DNA from: Photobacterium obscurum
GTDB taxonomy: Bacteria > Pseudomonadota > Gammaproteobacteria > Enterobacterales > Vibrionaceae
Direction: 5' to 3'
DNA: 64,000 bases
NCBI RefSeq assembly: GCF_026191635.1
Contig: NZ_JAKRRW010000002.1
Coordinates: forward strand, 124,001 to 188,000
Notes under the pieces: generated by a model
What the model was told of the DNA's origin: nothing
Databases searched by the model: none
What the model saw: only the letters and a program-made list of their open reading frames with translations
Translations under genes and position numbers: made by a program
Shown here: positions 1-10,087 of the stretch, one piece after another
How positions within the stretch are numbered: the stretch's first letter is position 1
Layout of the letters: the number at the start of each line of letters is the position of its first letter

Positions 1-1217
1 ACGGTAAGATGGACACCAGTGAAATTGTCGATCTGGTTCGAGAATCCACCGGTAGAGACAGTGCTGAATTTACATCAAGCTCAGTACCAACTATGGCCTA
101 TCATGAATCGACATATAAAGGTAAGCCTAAAAATCTGGTTATTCTGCTGCAAGAGAGTCTAGGTGCCAGGTATGTCGGCGCGTTAGGTGGGTTACCGTTA
201 ACCCCGAACCTCGATTCACTGATGCAGGAAGGCTGGAACTTTAACCGTATGTATGCCACAGGTACCCGTTCTGTTCGTGGTATTGAAGCGGTAGTAACCG
301 GGTTTTCACCAACACCATCACGTGCTGTTGTAAAACTAGGCAAGAGTCAAACCAATTTCTTTACGATTGCCGATTTGCTTAAAGATAAGGGGTATCACAC
401 CCAGTTTGTTTACGGTGGAGAGAGCCATTTCGATAATATGAAGAGCTTTTTCCTCGGCAATGGCTTCACTGATATGCAGGATTTCCCAACCTTTGATAAT
501 CCGACATTTGTGGGCGCTTGGGGGGCATCAGATGAAGATCTTTACCAAAAAGCGCATAAGCAATTCACGAAATTAAACGCTCAAGATCAGCCGTTCTTTA
601 GTTTAGTGTTCACGTCGTCAAACCATAGTCCTTACGACTATCCTGATGGACGAATCGAACCGTATAATGCGCCGAAACAAACACGAGAAAATGCGGCCAA
701 ATATTCCGACTATGCTTTAGGTGAATTCTTTAAGCAGGCGAAACAGTCTTCATATTGGGATGATACGATTTTTGTCGTGGTTGCCGATCATGACTCTCGT
801 GCTTACGGTAACCAACTTGTGCCTATTGATCACTTCCGTATTCCGGCGGTGATCATTGGTGAGGGGATCACTCCTAAACAGGATAAGCGCCTAACCAGCC
901 AGATTGATTTACCGCCAACACTGTTGTCTCTTATTGGCGTAAGCAGTTACAACCCGATGATTGGGCATGATTTGACCAAGGATATCGACAACAAGAAATT
1001 GCGTGTAATGATGCAATTCTACAAGAACTTTGCCTGGATGGATAACAATAATGATGTTGTTGTGTTTCAGCCAGATAAAGCTCCCCAAGGTTTTTATTAT
1101 GATGAAGGGACGACTGAATTGCGCGATCGTGAGGTTCCTCAGTCGATGATCAAAATGGCTAAGGCGAATGCCCTGTGGGGCAGCCTTGCTTACAAGGAAA
1201 ACTTATACCGACGTTAA
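1..1217 (+). CDS. LTA synthase-family sulfatase/phosphoglycerol transferase (5' end outside window)
   Basis: The reading frame is open to the left edge, so only the C-terminal catalytic part (just over 400 residues) is present. It is an alkaline-phosphatase-superfamily domain of the LTA synthase / phosphoglycerol transferase type. Visible family landmarks are a metal-ligand Glu in 'ILLQESLG', a candidate nucleophilic Thr in 'ATGTRSVRG' and a metal-binding Asp-His in 'VVVADHDSRAYG'. In this family the missing N-terminal part usually carries several membrane helices and the catalytic domain faces the periplasm, where it transfers phosphoglycerol or phosphoethanolamine-type groups to envelope polymers. 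The substrate cannot be read from the sequence. A rho-independent terminator follows, so this is the last gene of its transcript. Confidence 0.85.
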   Translation, partial: GKMDTSEIVDLVRESTGRDSAEFTSSSVPTMAYHESTYKGKPKNLVILLQESLGARYVGALGGLPLTPNLDSLMQEGWNFNRMYATGTRSVRGIEAVVTGFSPTPSRAVVKLGKSQTNFFTIADLLKDKGYHTQFVYGGESHFDNMKSFFLGNGFTDMQDFPTFDNPTFVGAWGASDEDLYQKAHKQFTKLNAQDQPFFSLVFTSSNHSPYDYPDGRIEPYNAPKQTRENAAKYSDYALGEFFKQAKQSSYWDDTIFVVVADHDSRAYGNQLVPIDHFRIPAVIIGEGITPKQDKRLTSQIDLPPTLLSLIGVSSYNPMIGHDLTKDIDNKKLRVMMQFYKNFAWMDNNNDVVVFQPDKAPQGFYYDEGTTELRDREVPQSMIKMAKANALWGSLAYKENLYRR

Positions 1218-1236
1218 CATCGGATCATTTTTCAAA

Positions 1237-1263
1237 GCAGGGTAGGCGAAATGCCTGCCCTGC
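1237..1263 (+). terminator. Terminator after the sulfatase gene
   Basis: GC-rich hairpin with arms GCAGGGTAGGC and GCCTGCCCTGC (one wobble pair) around a 5-nt loop, 20 nt past the stop codon. T-rich sequence follows only after a short gap, so it may be a modest terminator. Confidence 0.6.
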
Positions 1264-1333
1264 AATATGGCTTTTTCTGCAATAAAAAAACTACCATTTC
1301 ATGGGTTGATACCTGCACTAGTTCCCCCCGTAT

Positions 1334-2011
1334 TTACATCAAAAGTAGATCACAGACTGCCTCGCCGACACCTGCTGCGGATTGCGGGTTTTGCCCGGTA
1401 ACGAGCCGATCATCGACGACCACATTGGCGGACCAGGCCGGTAGTTCGACATAGTGTGCACCTGCGATCATCAATTCATCCTGTAACGAGAAGGGGACGA
1501 TATCAGTTAGCTGTACCGCACTTTCTTCGGCATTACTAAAGGCGGTCACTCGCTTATCATCAATAAGAAGACGACCATCGGATAGCTTAATATTGATCAG
1601 GGCGGCAGGCCCATGGCAGATGGCAGCAACAATACCACCTTGTTCGTAAATAGCGGCAGCTGCGTCTTGCACATCAGGATCGTTAGGAAAATCCCACATA
1701 GTACCGTGCCCGCCTGCAAAAATAATGGCCTGATAATCGGCAGGCTCTATATCATCCAGTGACTTGCTATTTTTAAGGGCATCAATTAGTTCAGGCGTTG
1801 CCATGAAACGTACGTTACGTTTATCTTCTTCATCCCAACTTCGCGGATCAACGGGCGTTTCTCCTCCCTGAATCGAGACTATTTCAACCTCAATGCCACG
1901 ATCGACGATAGCGTAGTAGGGGTGGGTGAGTTCAGATAGCCAGAAGCCTGTTTTTTCATCGGTTTCACCCATCTGTGAGTGACTGGTTAATACAATTAAT
2001 GCTTTAGGCAT
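1334..2011 (-). CDS. DJ-1/PfpI (class I glutamine amidotransferase-like) protein
   Basis: A 225-residue protein spanning the whole DJ-1/PfpI fold. The nucleophile elbow is 'AICHGPAAL' with Cys132 followed by His133. The 'GGHGTMWDF' segment near residues 100-108 and an early acidic residue in 'GFWLSELTHP' (Glu27) are typical of the Hsp31/glyoxalase III-like branch. Members act as glutathione-independent glyoxalases, deglycases or stress chaperones in the cytosol; which applies here cannot be told. It is a lone gene in the opposite orientation to both neighbours. Confidence 0.85.
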   Translation of the reverse strand: MPKALIVLTSHSQMGETDEKTGFWLSELTHPYYAIVDRGIEVEIVSIQGGETPVDPRSWDEEDKRNVRFMATPELIDALKNSKSLDDIEPADYQAIIFAGGHGTMWDFPNDPDVQDAAAAIYEQGGIVAAICHGPAALINIKLSDGRLLIDDKRVTAFSNAEESAVQLTDIVPFSLQDELMIAGAHYVELPAWSANVVVDDRLVTGQNPQSAAGVGEAVCDLLLM

Positions 2012-2216
2012 ATGTAAAACTCCTCAAAATAGGCGCGATGTACCAGCATACGGGTTTCAGGCCGCTTCAATAGTTTAGTTTTTTTTCAGCATTTCATTGT
2101 TGGCATTAGTCGAGATATTTTTATCGTGTCTTATTTTGGAGTCTGATGAAATAAATTGGATTAGCTAGAATCTAGCCACATATTCGTTGCTGTTAACACT
2201 TAGAATTGGTGGTTAT

Positions 2217-3473
2217 ATGAAAGCATTGATGTATGCGGTGATGTGTTGCGGTTTGTTCGTGGGTTGCGGTGGTGATAGCTCTGATTCTTCCAGTGGCGGA
2301 AGTAATGGCGCAGTCTCTAAGACAAATGGCACGGTAGATCGGGTCTCATACACTGAGTCGGTCATTGGCCTTAATGGACGTAGTCTCGATGCATCATTGG
2401 CGGAAGTTAGTTATGACGATAATGAGTATGGTTTTGATAAGGTAACAGTTGGTATGACTGTTGAAGTTAGCTATTCCGATGGCAATGCGCAACGTATTGT
2501 TTTGGAGCCAACGGTTACTGGGCAAATCTCATCTTTGTCCGCCGATCAGATTACTGTTAACGGTTTAACCTTTAACTATTCATCGAATGGCTTAGCTGTT
2601 GGGGACTGGGTACTAGTGTTTGCCAGAATGCACCCTGACGGTAGCTGGGAAACAACCTCAATTAATAAAGTTGATGCGCTATCTAGTGCTGAAATTGAAG
2701 GCAGTCTAAGTGGGTTGGATAGTACATTGAGTACTTTCATACTTGGTACAGTTACTGTTGAGTTCGATAATGCAAGTGTTGAAGATAGTCGTCAGCTAGT
2801 AAATGGGATGTGGGTTGAGGTTTTCGGTCAGTTCGTTGATGGACGTTTTGTTGCTTCAGTTATTGATATTAAAGATAACGATGACTTTGAAGGGCTGGAA
2901 TTGGAAGGGATTGTGACTTGGGTTAGTGAAGATAAATCACTCTTTGAGGTCGCCGGTCATTTAATTATTACGGTCGATGACAGTACCGTGTTTGATGATG
3001 GTAACAGGGAAAGTTTACTTAGCGGTGCAATAGTTGAATTAGAACTTGAGCAATCAGGAGATAGCTTGGTTGCAACTAGAGTCGACTTCGAAGCACAACT
3101 TGATACACCCGATAACTTTGAATTTAAAGTGGAAGGCGAAGCGGCTTATCTCAATGGTGAATTGTCGATTAACGGGATTGCATTTGAGATTATGGCTAAC
3201 ACGCAGTTTGATGATGGCTTAACGGTAGGCACTCTCAATGGAAGCTGGCTGGAACTCGTTGGTAAACAACGAGGTGGGCAAAATGTACTGAAAGAAATAG
3301 AACTCGAAGAAAGAGACAACGAGATCAGCCTTGAGGGGCTAGTTGAAAATAATACGATGTGGGGATATATGTCTTCAGATAGTTCCCTGGCGACATTCAA
3401 CGGACAGTGGGTTGATATAGAGTGTCAACGAAATGGTGACGATTTGACCCTTTGTCGTTTAGACCCTGACTAA
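2217..3473 (+). CDS. DUF5666-like repeat lipoprotein
   Basis: Start chosen at the ATG at 2217 rather than the in-frame TTG at 2187, because the protein then begins with a lipoprotein signal: 'MKALMYAVMCCGLFVGCGG' with the lipidated Cys at residue 17. A Ser/Gly/Asp linker (about residues 18-35) follows. The rest, to residue 418, is a string of similar beta-rich units of about 60-70 residues of the form G-x-[VI]-x(n)-F-x-[VI]-x-G-x-x-[VI], like DUF5666. The protein is acidic and probably tethered to a membrane facing the periplasm or outside. Function unknown. It stands alone, with a modest ribosome-binding site (GGTGG). Confidence 0.7.
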   Translation: MKALMYAVMCCGLFVGCGGDSSDSSSGGSNGAVSKTNGTVDRVSYTESVIGLNGRSLDASLAEVSYDDNEYGFDKVTVGMTVEVSYSDGNAQRIVLEPTVTGQISSLSADQITVNGLTFNYSSNGLAVGDWVLVFARMHPDGSWETTSINKVDALSSAEIEGSLSGLDSTLSTFILGTVTVEFDNASVEDSRQLVNGMWVEVFGQFVDGRFVASVIDIKDNDDFEGLELEGIVTWVSEDKSLFEVAGHLIITVDDSTVFDDGNRESLLSGAIVELELEQSGDSLVATRVDFEAQLDTPDNFEFKVEGEAAYLNGELSINGIAFEIMANTQFDDGLTVGTLNGSWLELVGKQRGGQNVLKEIELEERDNEISLEGLVENNTMWGYMSSDSSLATFNGQWVDIECQRNGDDLTLCRLDPD

Positions 3474-3603
3474 AGGACTGTGAACCCAGACGCATTTTAA
3501 ATCTGTAAATATCTGGATGAGCACTGAAAGCAGAAAACACCTTGTATTCGTTTGGCAACCAATATCAAATATTTCTATCTATATGAACAATAAGGAATAA
3601 GTG

Positions 3604-4800
3604 ATGAAATGGTTGTTTCGAATCGGGAGCGGTTTGTTCTGCTTAGTGGTGCTATTAGCGGGAGTGGTGCTGTTGTTACCAGCCCCGGAAAGGCCGAAGC
3701 CGGATGGCGCCTACAAGGTGGGGACTACTGAGTTTGAAGTCACCGAGGGCGAGCAGTTTGTTCATGTCACGGCCTGGTATCCTGCCAGCGCAAGTGCTGA
3801 TGGTGAACGGTTACCCTATATGCCAGCTTACCTGGCTGAAGCATTAGGCGCGCAACAGGGTTTCCCGGGGGCGCTAATGACGGATGAGCGTCCTACAGAA
3901 TCTATTATTAATGCTAAGGTGCTGGCCGGGCAACATCCTGTACTTCTCTTCAATCACGGTTATGGCTCCTTTGCCCAGCAAAGTTTGACTAATATGGAGC
4001 AGTTAGCGAGCCATGGTTTTGTCGTATTGGCATTGGGCCACCCAGGTCATAGCCTGATTGTTAAGCGGCTCAATGGCGAGTTAGTGCCTCAGCAGGACAG
4101 TGTTGCTATCAGCGCTGACGATTTCGATGTTGAAACCGCAACAGAAATGTCGATACATCTTGAACAACTACGTCAAAGTCAATCTTTGGCGGAATGGCAG
4201 CAAAAAGCGCAGCAGTATGAGCGCGCCATTATGAGCAAGGCTGTCATCAATTTCCAGCCATGGCTGAAGAACAATCAGCTGTTACTTGATGCGCTGCCAG
4301 ATATTGCCAGTGGCAATCAACCGACGCTGTTAACAGGACATCTGGATCTCGACAAGTTAGCCGCGTTGGGGCATTCATTCGGCGGTGCAGTGGCTTCTCA
4401 TTTAGCGATGAATGACGAGCGAGTGAAAGCCGGTCTGAACCTTGATGGTCAGCACTTCTCCTTCTCTGTTAATCCAGCAAGCAGTGCACCAGTATGCTTT
4501 GCCTATTCCACTGAAAATCAGCTAGAAGGCATTAACCATGATTATTCATGGATTAATCAGCAGGTGGCAATAGCGAACTCAGAAGGTGGCTGCGAGGTGG
4601 TATTTACGGGGGCCGGGCATATGAATTTTAGCGATCTTAACCACCTGCCGCCACTGAAGTACGCTGGTATTCTCGGTAGTATTGACTCAGCAGTGATGCA
4701 TAGTGCAAGTAATGCCTTGTCGGTGGGATTTTTTAATCACCACCTGAGAGAAGGCCAAGCGCTGCGTGTGCCCGAAGGGGTTGATTTGCGTCATTATTGA
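3604..4800 (+). CDS. Alpha/beta hydrolase, PAF-acetylhydrolase-like
   Basis: A 398-residue protein with an N-terminal hydrophobic helix (residues 5-26; signal anchor or signal peptide). The hydrolase fold shows the oxyanion 'NHGYGS' near residue 118 and the nucleophile elbow 'GHSFGGA' with Ser258; a late His in 'GAGHMNFSD' is the probable catalytic base. The layout matches the platelet-activating factor acetylhydrolase-like esterases. The ATG at 3604 is preferred over the GTG at 3601 because AAGGA lies at good spacing upstream. It converges with the torECA operon, with a shared terminator region between. Confidence 0.75.
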   Translation: MKWLFRIGSGLFCLVVLLAGVVLLLPAPERPKPDGAYKVGTTEFEVTEGEQFVHVTAWYPASASADGERLPYMPAYLAEALGAQQGFPGALMTDERPTESIINAKVLAGQHPVLLFNHGYGSFAQQSLTNMEQLASHGFVVLALGHPGHSLIVKRLNGELVPQQDSVAISADDFDVETATEMSIHLEQLRQSQSLAEWQQKAQQYERAIMSKAVINFQPWLKNNQLLLDALPDIASGNQPTLLTGHLDLDKLAALGHSFGGAVASHLAMNDERVKAGLNLDGQHFSFSVNPASSAPVCFAYSTENQLEGINHDYSWINQQVAIANSEGGCEVVFTGAGHMNFSDLNHLPPLKYAGILGSIDSAVMHSASNALSVGFFNHHLREGQALRVPEGVDLRHY

Positions 4801-4810
4801 GCGGCATAAA

Positions 4811-4848
4811 AAAGCCCGGTTGCTGACGACTAGTCAGAACCGGGCTTT
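4811..4848. terminator. Bidirectional terminator between the hydrolase gene and torA
   Basis: Arms AAAGCCCGGTT and AACCGGGCTTT enclose an inner CTGAC/GTCAG stem. On the minus strand it is followed by T6, so it is strongest as the end of torECA; on the plus strand the T-run is short. Confidence 0.8.
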
Positions 4849-4870
4849 GAAATTATTGATGTATTTTTCA

Positions 4871-4898
4871 CGAGAAGCCGAAGGGGGAGGGCTTCTCG
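4871..4898 (-). repeat. Hairpin downstream of torA
   Basis: Perfect 9-bp arms CGAGAAGCC / GGCTTCTCG around a purine-rich 10-nt loop, between the torA stop and the terminator at 4811-4848. It has no U-tract of its own, so it is more likely an mRNA 3'-end stabiliser than a terminator. Confidence 0.5.
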
Positions 4899-4919
4899 CT
4901 AGATTTACCTTATTGGTGT

Positions 4920-7382
4920 TTACTTAACTTCCAGCGGGCCACCGAATGAGGTCACCGGTGGTACTTTGCCCGTAAACTTCTCGAAGTTAACCAGACAGGT
5001 GTTAGCACTGGTTGCCTGAGCCAACTCTGAAGATGGAATATCCTGAGTCAGGGTATTTGGATCACCATAGGTATCAATTGCGCCGACTTTTTCGTTAAGC
5101 GGGCCATACCAGGCACCCTCTTCGATACGGATCACGCCGCGCGCATAGCTGTCGGTAAGCACCGCCCCTGCCAGAAGCTGACCTCGGTCATTAAATACAC
5201 GAACCAAATCGCCATCTTTAATACCTTTTTCTGCCGCATCTTTAGGGTTGATGTAAACCGGCTCACGTCCTTTAACAGCATACGTTGCACGGTATTCTTC
5301 CGACTCACACATCTGAGAGTGCAGGCGCTTGTCAGGGTGGCAAGACTGCATCCAGAACGGGTGTTTCTTCGAACCTGGACCACCGTGGGAACGCTCACTC
5401 TTCTCAAACCACATTGGGTGGCCCTGACAGTGTTCGTAGCCGAAACGGTCGATCTTGCGGCTGGAAATTTCAATGAAGCCAGATGGCGTACCCAATGCAT
5501 TGATTTCCGGATCTTCACGGAAGTCTGCGTGGCGTACCCATGGTTTGCCTTCACCGAAATCAAGCACACCTTTTGCCCAGAACTCATCAAATTCCGGCAT
5601 ATCGAATTTGGCTTTGTTCGCTTCGCGACAGTCAGCATACAGTGAACGTACCCACTCCATTTCATCCATACCACGGGTGTATTCTTTGTGGCGCCCGAAA
5701 CGGCGAGACAGCTCGGTAAAGATTTCGAAATCGGTCTTGGACTGATACAGCGGATCGACCAGTTTATGCATAGCAATAAGGCCACGGCCACTGTATGAAC
5801 CGTAAACATCGATATCGTTTCGTTCGAACTGGGTACAGGCCGGAAGCACGATATCGGAGAAACGACACGTTGCTGTCCAGGCGAAATCAACGGTAACCAC
5901 AGTTTGCAGCTTCTGGAAAGCCTGCTTCATACGGTTACGATCCTGGTGGTGGTGCCAAGGGTTGTTGCCGCTGATCACCATCATCTTGTAGTCAGGCAAA
6001 ATGACTTTAGAACCGTTGTATTTGATTTCTTTACCCGGCTCAAGCAGACAGTCTACCCAACGTGCAACAGGAATCGTTCGGCTATAGCCATTGAAGTCGT
6101 TGTTGTCCCATTTCGGCTTCTGGCCTTGGTCAACGTTACGCGGGAAACCACCCGGTGCCGCAAAGCCGGTAGAAGGTACACCGATAGAGCTATAGTGGTG
6201 GCCGTAAGAGACGCCACCGCCCGGCAGGCCAATCTGACCAACCATTGCCGCGATAACAGCACCCATCCAGTATGGCTGTTCACCGTGCTCCTGACGCTGG
6301 ATACACCAGCCAAATAGGATCTGGGTACGGCCATTGACCAGCATGCGGGCAAATTCACGGATCTTGTCTGCTTCAACACCACAGATCTCAGCAGCCCATT
6401 CAGGCGTTTTCTCGATCTTGTCTTTGCTCTCACCCATGAAGTAAGGCACAAACTCATCAAAGCCTAGGCAGTAAGTTTTGATGAACTCTTTGTCGTATAG
6501 ATCTTCGGTGTACAGGGTATGCGCAACGGCAAGCATGAAGGCCACGTCCGTTTGCGGGTTAATGTACATGTGGTCGTTACCTAGGTAACGCTGGGTTTTG
6601 TTCTTGACCGGGTCAACAGAGAGAACATTGATCTCACCGTTGGCAACTTTCTCTTTTAGCTTCTCAAGGTAAGCATATGACTCGTGGGTTTCACAGTTCC
6701 AGCCAACCTGCAGGTTTTTCACTGGATCCGTTGCCCACAATACAATGTTCTTACTGTGATCAATAATTTCAGACCAAGATGTACCTTGCGCATAAACCTC
6801 AGTAGAACCTAATACGTAAGGAAGGATCGTCTGGCCCGCACCGGTAGAGTAGTCGCCGACCTTGGTAATGAAGTTACCGTGCATGCCAACAGCACGCTGC
6901 ATGTGGCTGGTACAGCTATGGAACTGACCAGTTTGACGCCAGCCGGTTTGACCGGCATGCAAAGCCCATGGTCCGTAGTCTTTCTGTACACGCTCTAGCT
7001 CACGATAGAATAGATCTAGAGCCTCATCCCAAGTCACACGGATGAAACGGTTATTACCGCGTGTTTCGCCGCTGTATTTATGTTTTTTCAGCCAGTCTAG
7101 ACGCACCATTGGGTAACGAACACGTGAAGGGCTGTAGATAATCCCCTTAATACCGTTAAGCATTTCAGTCGGGTGTTTATCCATTTCTAACGGCTTGATC
7201 TCTTGTACTTTACCAGCGTAAACATTCGCGCGGAATGCACCCCAGTGAGAACCTGAGACTTTCCAGCTACCGGTGGTTTCGGCGGCATTCACTTTGGCTG
7301 AAGCCAGCAGGCTTGGTCCAATGACAGAGACAGCGCTGGTGGTTGCCAGGCCTTTAAGAAAACTTCTTCTGCTAACAGACAT
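4920..7382 (-). CDS. torA: Trimethylamine-N-oxide reductase, molybdenum catalytic subunit (copy 1)
   Basis: An 820-residue periplasmic bis-MGD molybdoenzyme of the TorA/DMSO reductase family. It starts with a twin-arginine signal, 'SRRSFLKG' at residues 4-11, followed by a hydrophobic stretch and an alanine-rich cleavage region. 'GDYSTGAGQ' carries the serine expected to ligate molybdenum, and the C-terminal cofactor-binding domain begins around residue 680. It reduces TMAO to trimethylamine with electrons from the pentaheme TorC encoded 21 nt upstream. No torD chaperone lies in this operon; the only torD in the window belongs to the second copy at 52.6 kb. It is homologous along its whole length to the torA at 53.5 kb, but the two differ enough to be separate genes rather than a recent duplication. 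Confidence 0.95.
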   Translation of the reverse strand: MSVSRRSFLKGLATTSAVSVIGPSLLASAKVNAAETTGSWKVSGSHWGAFRANVYAGKVQEIKPLEMDKHPTEMLNGIKGIIYSPSRVRYPMVRLDWLKKHKYSGETRGNNRFIRVTWDEALDLFYRELERVQKDYGPWALHAGQTGWRQTGQFHSCTSHMQRAVGMHGNFITKVGDYSTGAGQTILPYVLGSTEVYAQGTSWSEIIDHSKNIVLWATDPVKNLQVGWNCETHESYAYLEKLKEKVANGEINVLSVDPVKNKTQRYLGNDHMYINPQTDVAFMLAVAHTLYTEDLYDKEFIKTYCLGFDEFVPYFMGESKDKIEKTPEWAAEICGVEADKIREFARMLVNGRTQILFGWCIQRQEHGEQPYWMGAVIAAMVGQIGLPGGGVSYGHHYSSIGVPSTGFAAPGGFPRNVDQGQKPKWDNNDFNGYSRTIPVARWVDCLLEPGKEIKYNGSKVILPDYKMMVISGNNPWHHHQDRNRMKQAFQKLQTVVTVDFAWTATCRFSDIVLPACTQFERNDIDVYGSYSGRGLIAMHKLVDPLYQSKTDFEIFTELSRRFGRHKEYTRGMDEMEWVRSLYADCREANKAKFDMPEFDEFWAKGVLDFGEGKPWVRHADFREDPEINALGTPSGFIEISSRKIDRFGYEHCQGHPMWFEKSERSHGGPGSKKHPFWMQSCHPDKRLHSQMCESEEYRATYAVKGREPVYINPKDAAEKGIKDGDLVRVFNDRGQLLAGAVLTDSYARGVIRIEEGAWYGPLNEKVGAIDTYGDPNTLTQDIPSSELAQATSANTCLVNFEKFTGKVPPVTSFGGPLEVK

Positions 7383-7403
7383 ACTTAATTACTCCATCAA
7401 TTC

Positions 7404-8588
7404 TTAGTGGTGGCCGTCAGAAAAATCTGAGGAATGCTTCTGAAGGTACTTCAGTACCAGTGCTTTACTGTCGGTATCGAAGTTAACAAATGCCATCATG
7501 CCGTTGAACATCCCAGGCCAGGTGTTGGCGTCAAAATGCGCTTCATCTGGTTGGGTGTGACACACAGAGCAGTTGGTTTGGTAAGACTGTTTCGCTTGTT
7601 CCCAAATTGGCTGAACATCGTCAAGCAGGGCTTCTTTCTTCATCCAAAGCTTGGCAGTAACACGTTGCCATGGCAGACCAGTCAGGTCGTCTTCTTTACG
7701 TTCGAATTTCTCGATAATTTGATCATTGGTTGAAGACTCTTTAAGTAGAGAGGCAACAGCAATGTTCATACCAAAGTCTTCTTGGATTACGCGGCCAAAG
7801 CCTTTGTCTTTACGCCAGCCAGAAACTTCAACTTGAATTGCATCACCGGCTTGGTCGATAACTTTCACTGAAGATGCTGGGTTTAGCAGGCCAGCTTCAT
7901 TTGCCAGGCTTTTGTCTTCATATAGCGGTAGGTGGCGTACGCTGATGTACTCTTCGCCATTAGTAAACTTGGTGTTAGAAGCTAGCTGTTCAAGCTCGGC
8001 AATCATGCCGCCAGTGCTGTCCATGTTCTTCGGCAGGTTATGCGCAATGCCTTTATGACAGTCGATACAGCTCTGATCACGCTCTGCGGCCTGCTTCATT
8101 TGGATACGAGCAGTAGGGCGCATCTCATCGAAGTTCATACTTTCGTAGTCATGACAGTTTTTACATTCAAGCGACTTGTTGGCAGAGAAACGATCCCATT
8201 CATGCTGGGCAAGGGTAATTCGGCGTTCTTCGAATTTTTCACGGGTGTCTAAATCACCAAAGAGTTGGGCGAACACTTCTTTACTTGCCTGCATTTTACG
8301 GGCGATTTTCGCTGTCCAATCGTGTGGTACGTGACAATCTGGGCAGGTTGCACGAACACCTGAGTTGTTTTTCCAGTGAACCGTTTCTTGTAGTTCCTGG
8401 TAGACGTTATTTTCCATGGTGTGGCAGCCAATACAGAACTCTTCGGTGTTGGTTGCTTCCAGCGCGGTATTGAACCCACCCCAGAAAATAATCCCTGCAA
8501 GGAATCCGCCGAGTGTCAGAACACCAAGGCTGATATGGACACTTGGACGCGACAATGTCCGCCAAGTTTTAACTATAAATGATTTCAT
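7404..8588 (-). CDS. torC: Pentaheme c-type cytochrome TorC (copy 1)
   Basis: 394 residues of the NapC/NirT family. One N-terminal membrane helix (about residues 18-40) anchors it to the inner membrane. Four heme sites (CIGCH, CPDCH, CKNCH, CIDCH) lie in the NapC-like domain and a fifth (CSVCH) in the C-terminal domain, which is the TorC arrangement. It takes electrons from menaquinol and passes them to TorA. It lies between torE (44 nt upstream) and torA (21 nt downstream). Confidence 0.95.
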   Translation of the reverse strand: MKSFIVKTWRTLSRPSVHISLGVLTLGGFLAGIIFWGGFNTALEATNTEEFCIGCHTMENNVYQELQETVHWKNNSGVRATCPDCHVPHDWTAKIARKMQASKEVFAQLFGDLDTREKFEERRITLAQHEWDRFSANKSLECKNCHDYESMNFDEMRPTARIQMKQAAERDQSCIDCHKGIAHNLPKNMDSTGGMIAELEQLASNTKFTNGEEYISVRHLPLYEDKSLANEAGLLNPASSVKVIDQAGDAIQVEVSGWRKDKGFGRVIQEDFGMNIAVASLLKESSTNDQIIEKFERKEDDLTGLPWQRVTAKLWMKKEALLDDVQPIWEQAKQSYQTNCSVCHTQPDEAHFDANTWPGMFNGMMAFVNFDTDSKALVLKYLQKHSSDFSDGHH

Positions 8589-8632
8589 GTTGCGTTCTCT
8601 TATTGTTGATTCTGGTTAATGACGTGTAGGGA

Positions 8633-8809
8633 TCAGCCACCGTGGCCTGGAGGACCAAGGAAAAATACCTGCATCATCCAAATGAAGAACCCGTATCCGC
8701 CGACTGTCATTACACTGAGAACCGGAAAGAGAACGACGGTAATTAAAAAGAACGTTCGCCACTCAAGCTTCTGCTTGTCTTGGCCAGCTGTGCTAATGCC
8801 ATTGTTCAT
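8633..8809 (-). CDS. torE: Small membrane protein TorE (NapE/TorE family)
   Basis: A 58-residue ORF translated by hand: it starts with 'MNNGISTAGQDKQKLEWRTF' and ends in 'FFLGPPGHGG'. It has one membrane helix (about residues 21-50) with the conserved 'GGYGFFIWMMQ' stretch. Size, single helix and position directly before torC match the NapE/TorE family found at the head of tor operons in marine bacteria. The role is unknown; it may assist quinol-to-TorC electron flow. It is easily missed because of its length. The second tor operon has no equivalent. Confidence 0.85.
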   Translation of the reverse strand: MNNGISTAGQDKQKLEWRTFFLITVVLFPVLSVMTVGGYGFFIWMMQVFFLGPPGHGG

Positions 8810-9359
8810 AGAGCTACCTGCATATTAATTAGTTGAACAAAAAACAAAGAGGAAATTTAACAATTCTATTTTTATAAAGATCATAAAATATATTTTTGGG
8901 CTTATTCAATTGGCTTGATGGTATTAATATATTTATTCGTTGTGTTTTTTGATCTTCAACGGAAAGATGAATGGCAATAATAGAATTATATTCAGTTGTT
9001 TTATTTTATTAATATTTATTAATAGAATTTAAGGCAGGGTTTGGCTGTTGATTTGTTGCTCGTTAGTTGTATTTGTTATCTTTTTGTTGTCATAATGTTT
9101 GTTTGTCATTTCTCGATACGCTGTTTATCAAAAGTATCGTTATGCCTTGTTGATGTTATAAGTTTGATGGATATTTCCAATTACCATAAAGAGGTAATTA
9201 ATTTTTAATGATCTGTTTCAAAAAACGGATTTAGTAATAACTGTTAATAAGTGTGAGTGTGCATATTTAAGAGAATAACGGCCCCATAAACAAGATTGAT
9301 TCCTATTTGTGTGAGAGGATATTTTGAAAAATACTTTATTGATTAAGTTAAAAAATAAA
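8810..9359. other. AT-rich intergenic region upstream of torECA
   Basis: About 550 bp with no credible ORF. It should hold the torE promoter at its left end. I found no intact FNR palindrome and no convincing pair of Tor boxes; a lone TGTTCAACTA-like element lies close to torE. The right end runs into the artM terminator. Confidence 0.5.
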
Positions 9360-9381
9360 GCCAGCAACAACTGTTACTGGC
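9360..9381 (-). terminator. Terminator of the art operon
   Basis: On the minus strand the hairpin is GCCAGTAACAGTTGTTGCTGGC, followed by TTTATTTTTT; it lies 35 nt past the artM stop. Confidence 0.8.
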
Positions 9382-9415
9382 AAGGAAATAACACAAAGAA
9401 CAAAGTAGGGAAAGA

Positions 9416-10087
9416 TTAATGGGCTACTTCAAAAGCCAGTGCTTTCTTTTCTACCTGACGGAATAATAGGGTCAAAATACCGTTTACCGCTAAATAGAAC
9501 AGGCCTGCAATGCTAAATACCATGAGTGTGTCATAGGTTTGTGCATTAATACGCTGTGCATAGCCCATGATATCCATGATGGTGATGGTACTCGCAAGTG
9601 ACGTGCCCTTAAATACCAGGATGACCTCATTGGAGTACGCAGGAACAGCACGACGGATTGCATAGGGAAGCAATACACCCAGTGTATTTTTTTTGTTCAT
9701 TCCCAAGGCCCTGCATGCTTGCCATTGACCTGACGGGATAGCGTTGAAGGCCCCCTTAAACAGTTGGGTACTGTAGGCTGCTGTATTTAAGGCTAGGGCT
9801 AGCATCGCACAGAACCATGGCTGGCTGAGCCAGTTCCACAGAATACTCTCGCGCACAGAGTCAAACTGCCCGGGTCCGTAGTAGATCAAAAAGATTTGTA
9901 CCAATAACGGAGTCCCGGTAAACAGGGTAATTAAACCTCGACTAAGCCAATGTAAGAAAGGGATGCGTAAAATCAAGGTGATGGTCATCAATAGTGCCAG
10001 TATGCAGCCGACCAATAGGGAAACAAGCGTTAATTCTATGCTCGTTGTGAGGCCTTCCAGTAGCTGCCAGACATGTTGTTCATTCAT
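9416..10087 (-). CDS. artM: Arginine ABC transporter permease ArtM
   Basis: 223 residues with about five membrane helices and the amino-acid permease loop around '[20 protein letters not shown]' (the EAA-type loop that docks on the ATPase). It resembles enterobacterial ArtM closely, for example '[20 protein letters not shown]' and the C-terminal 'KKALAFE'. It forms the membrane channel with ArtQ, driven by ArtP, for periplasmic L-arginine. Its start overlaps the artQ stop by 4 bp (ATGA), implying coupled translation. Confidence 0.92.
   Translation of the reverse strand: MNEQHVWQLLEGLTTSIELTLVSLLVGCILALLMTITLILRIPFLHWLSRGLITLFTGTPLLVQIFLIYYGPGQFDSVRESILWNWLSQPWFCAMLALALNTAAYSTQLFKGAFNAIPSGQWQACRALGMNKKNTLGVLLPYAIRRAVPAYSNEVILVFKGTSLASTITIMDIMGYAQRINAQTYDTLMVFSIAGLFYLAVNGILTLLFRQVEKKALAFEVAH

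Noticed and set aside
5132..5890. 252-codon minus-strand ORF within torA copy 1
   Set aside because: It lies wholly inside torA in another frame of the same strand, has no ribosome-binding site or recognisable domain, and torA is intact.
5904..6317. 137-codon plus-strand ORF antisense to torA copy 1
   Set aside because: Shadow of the conserved torA codon pattern; low-complexity composition and no start signal.
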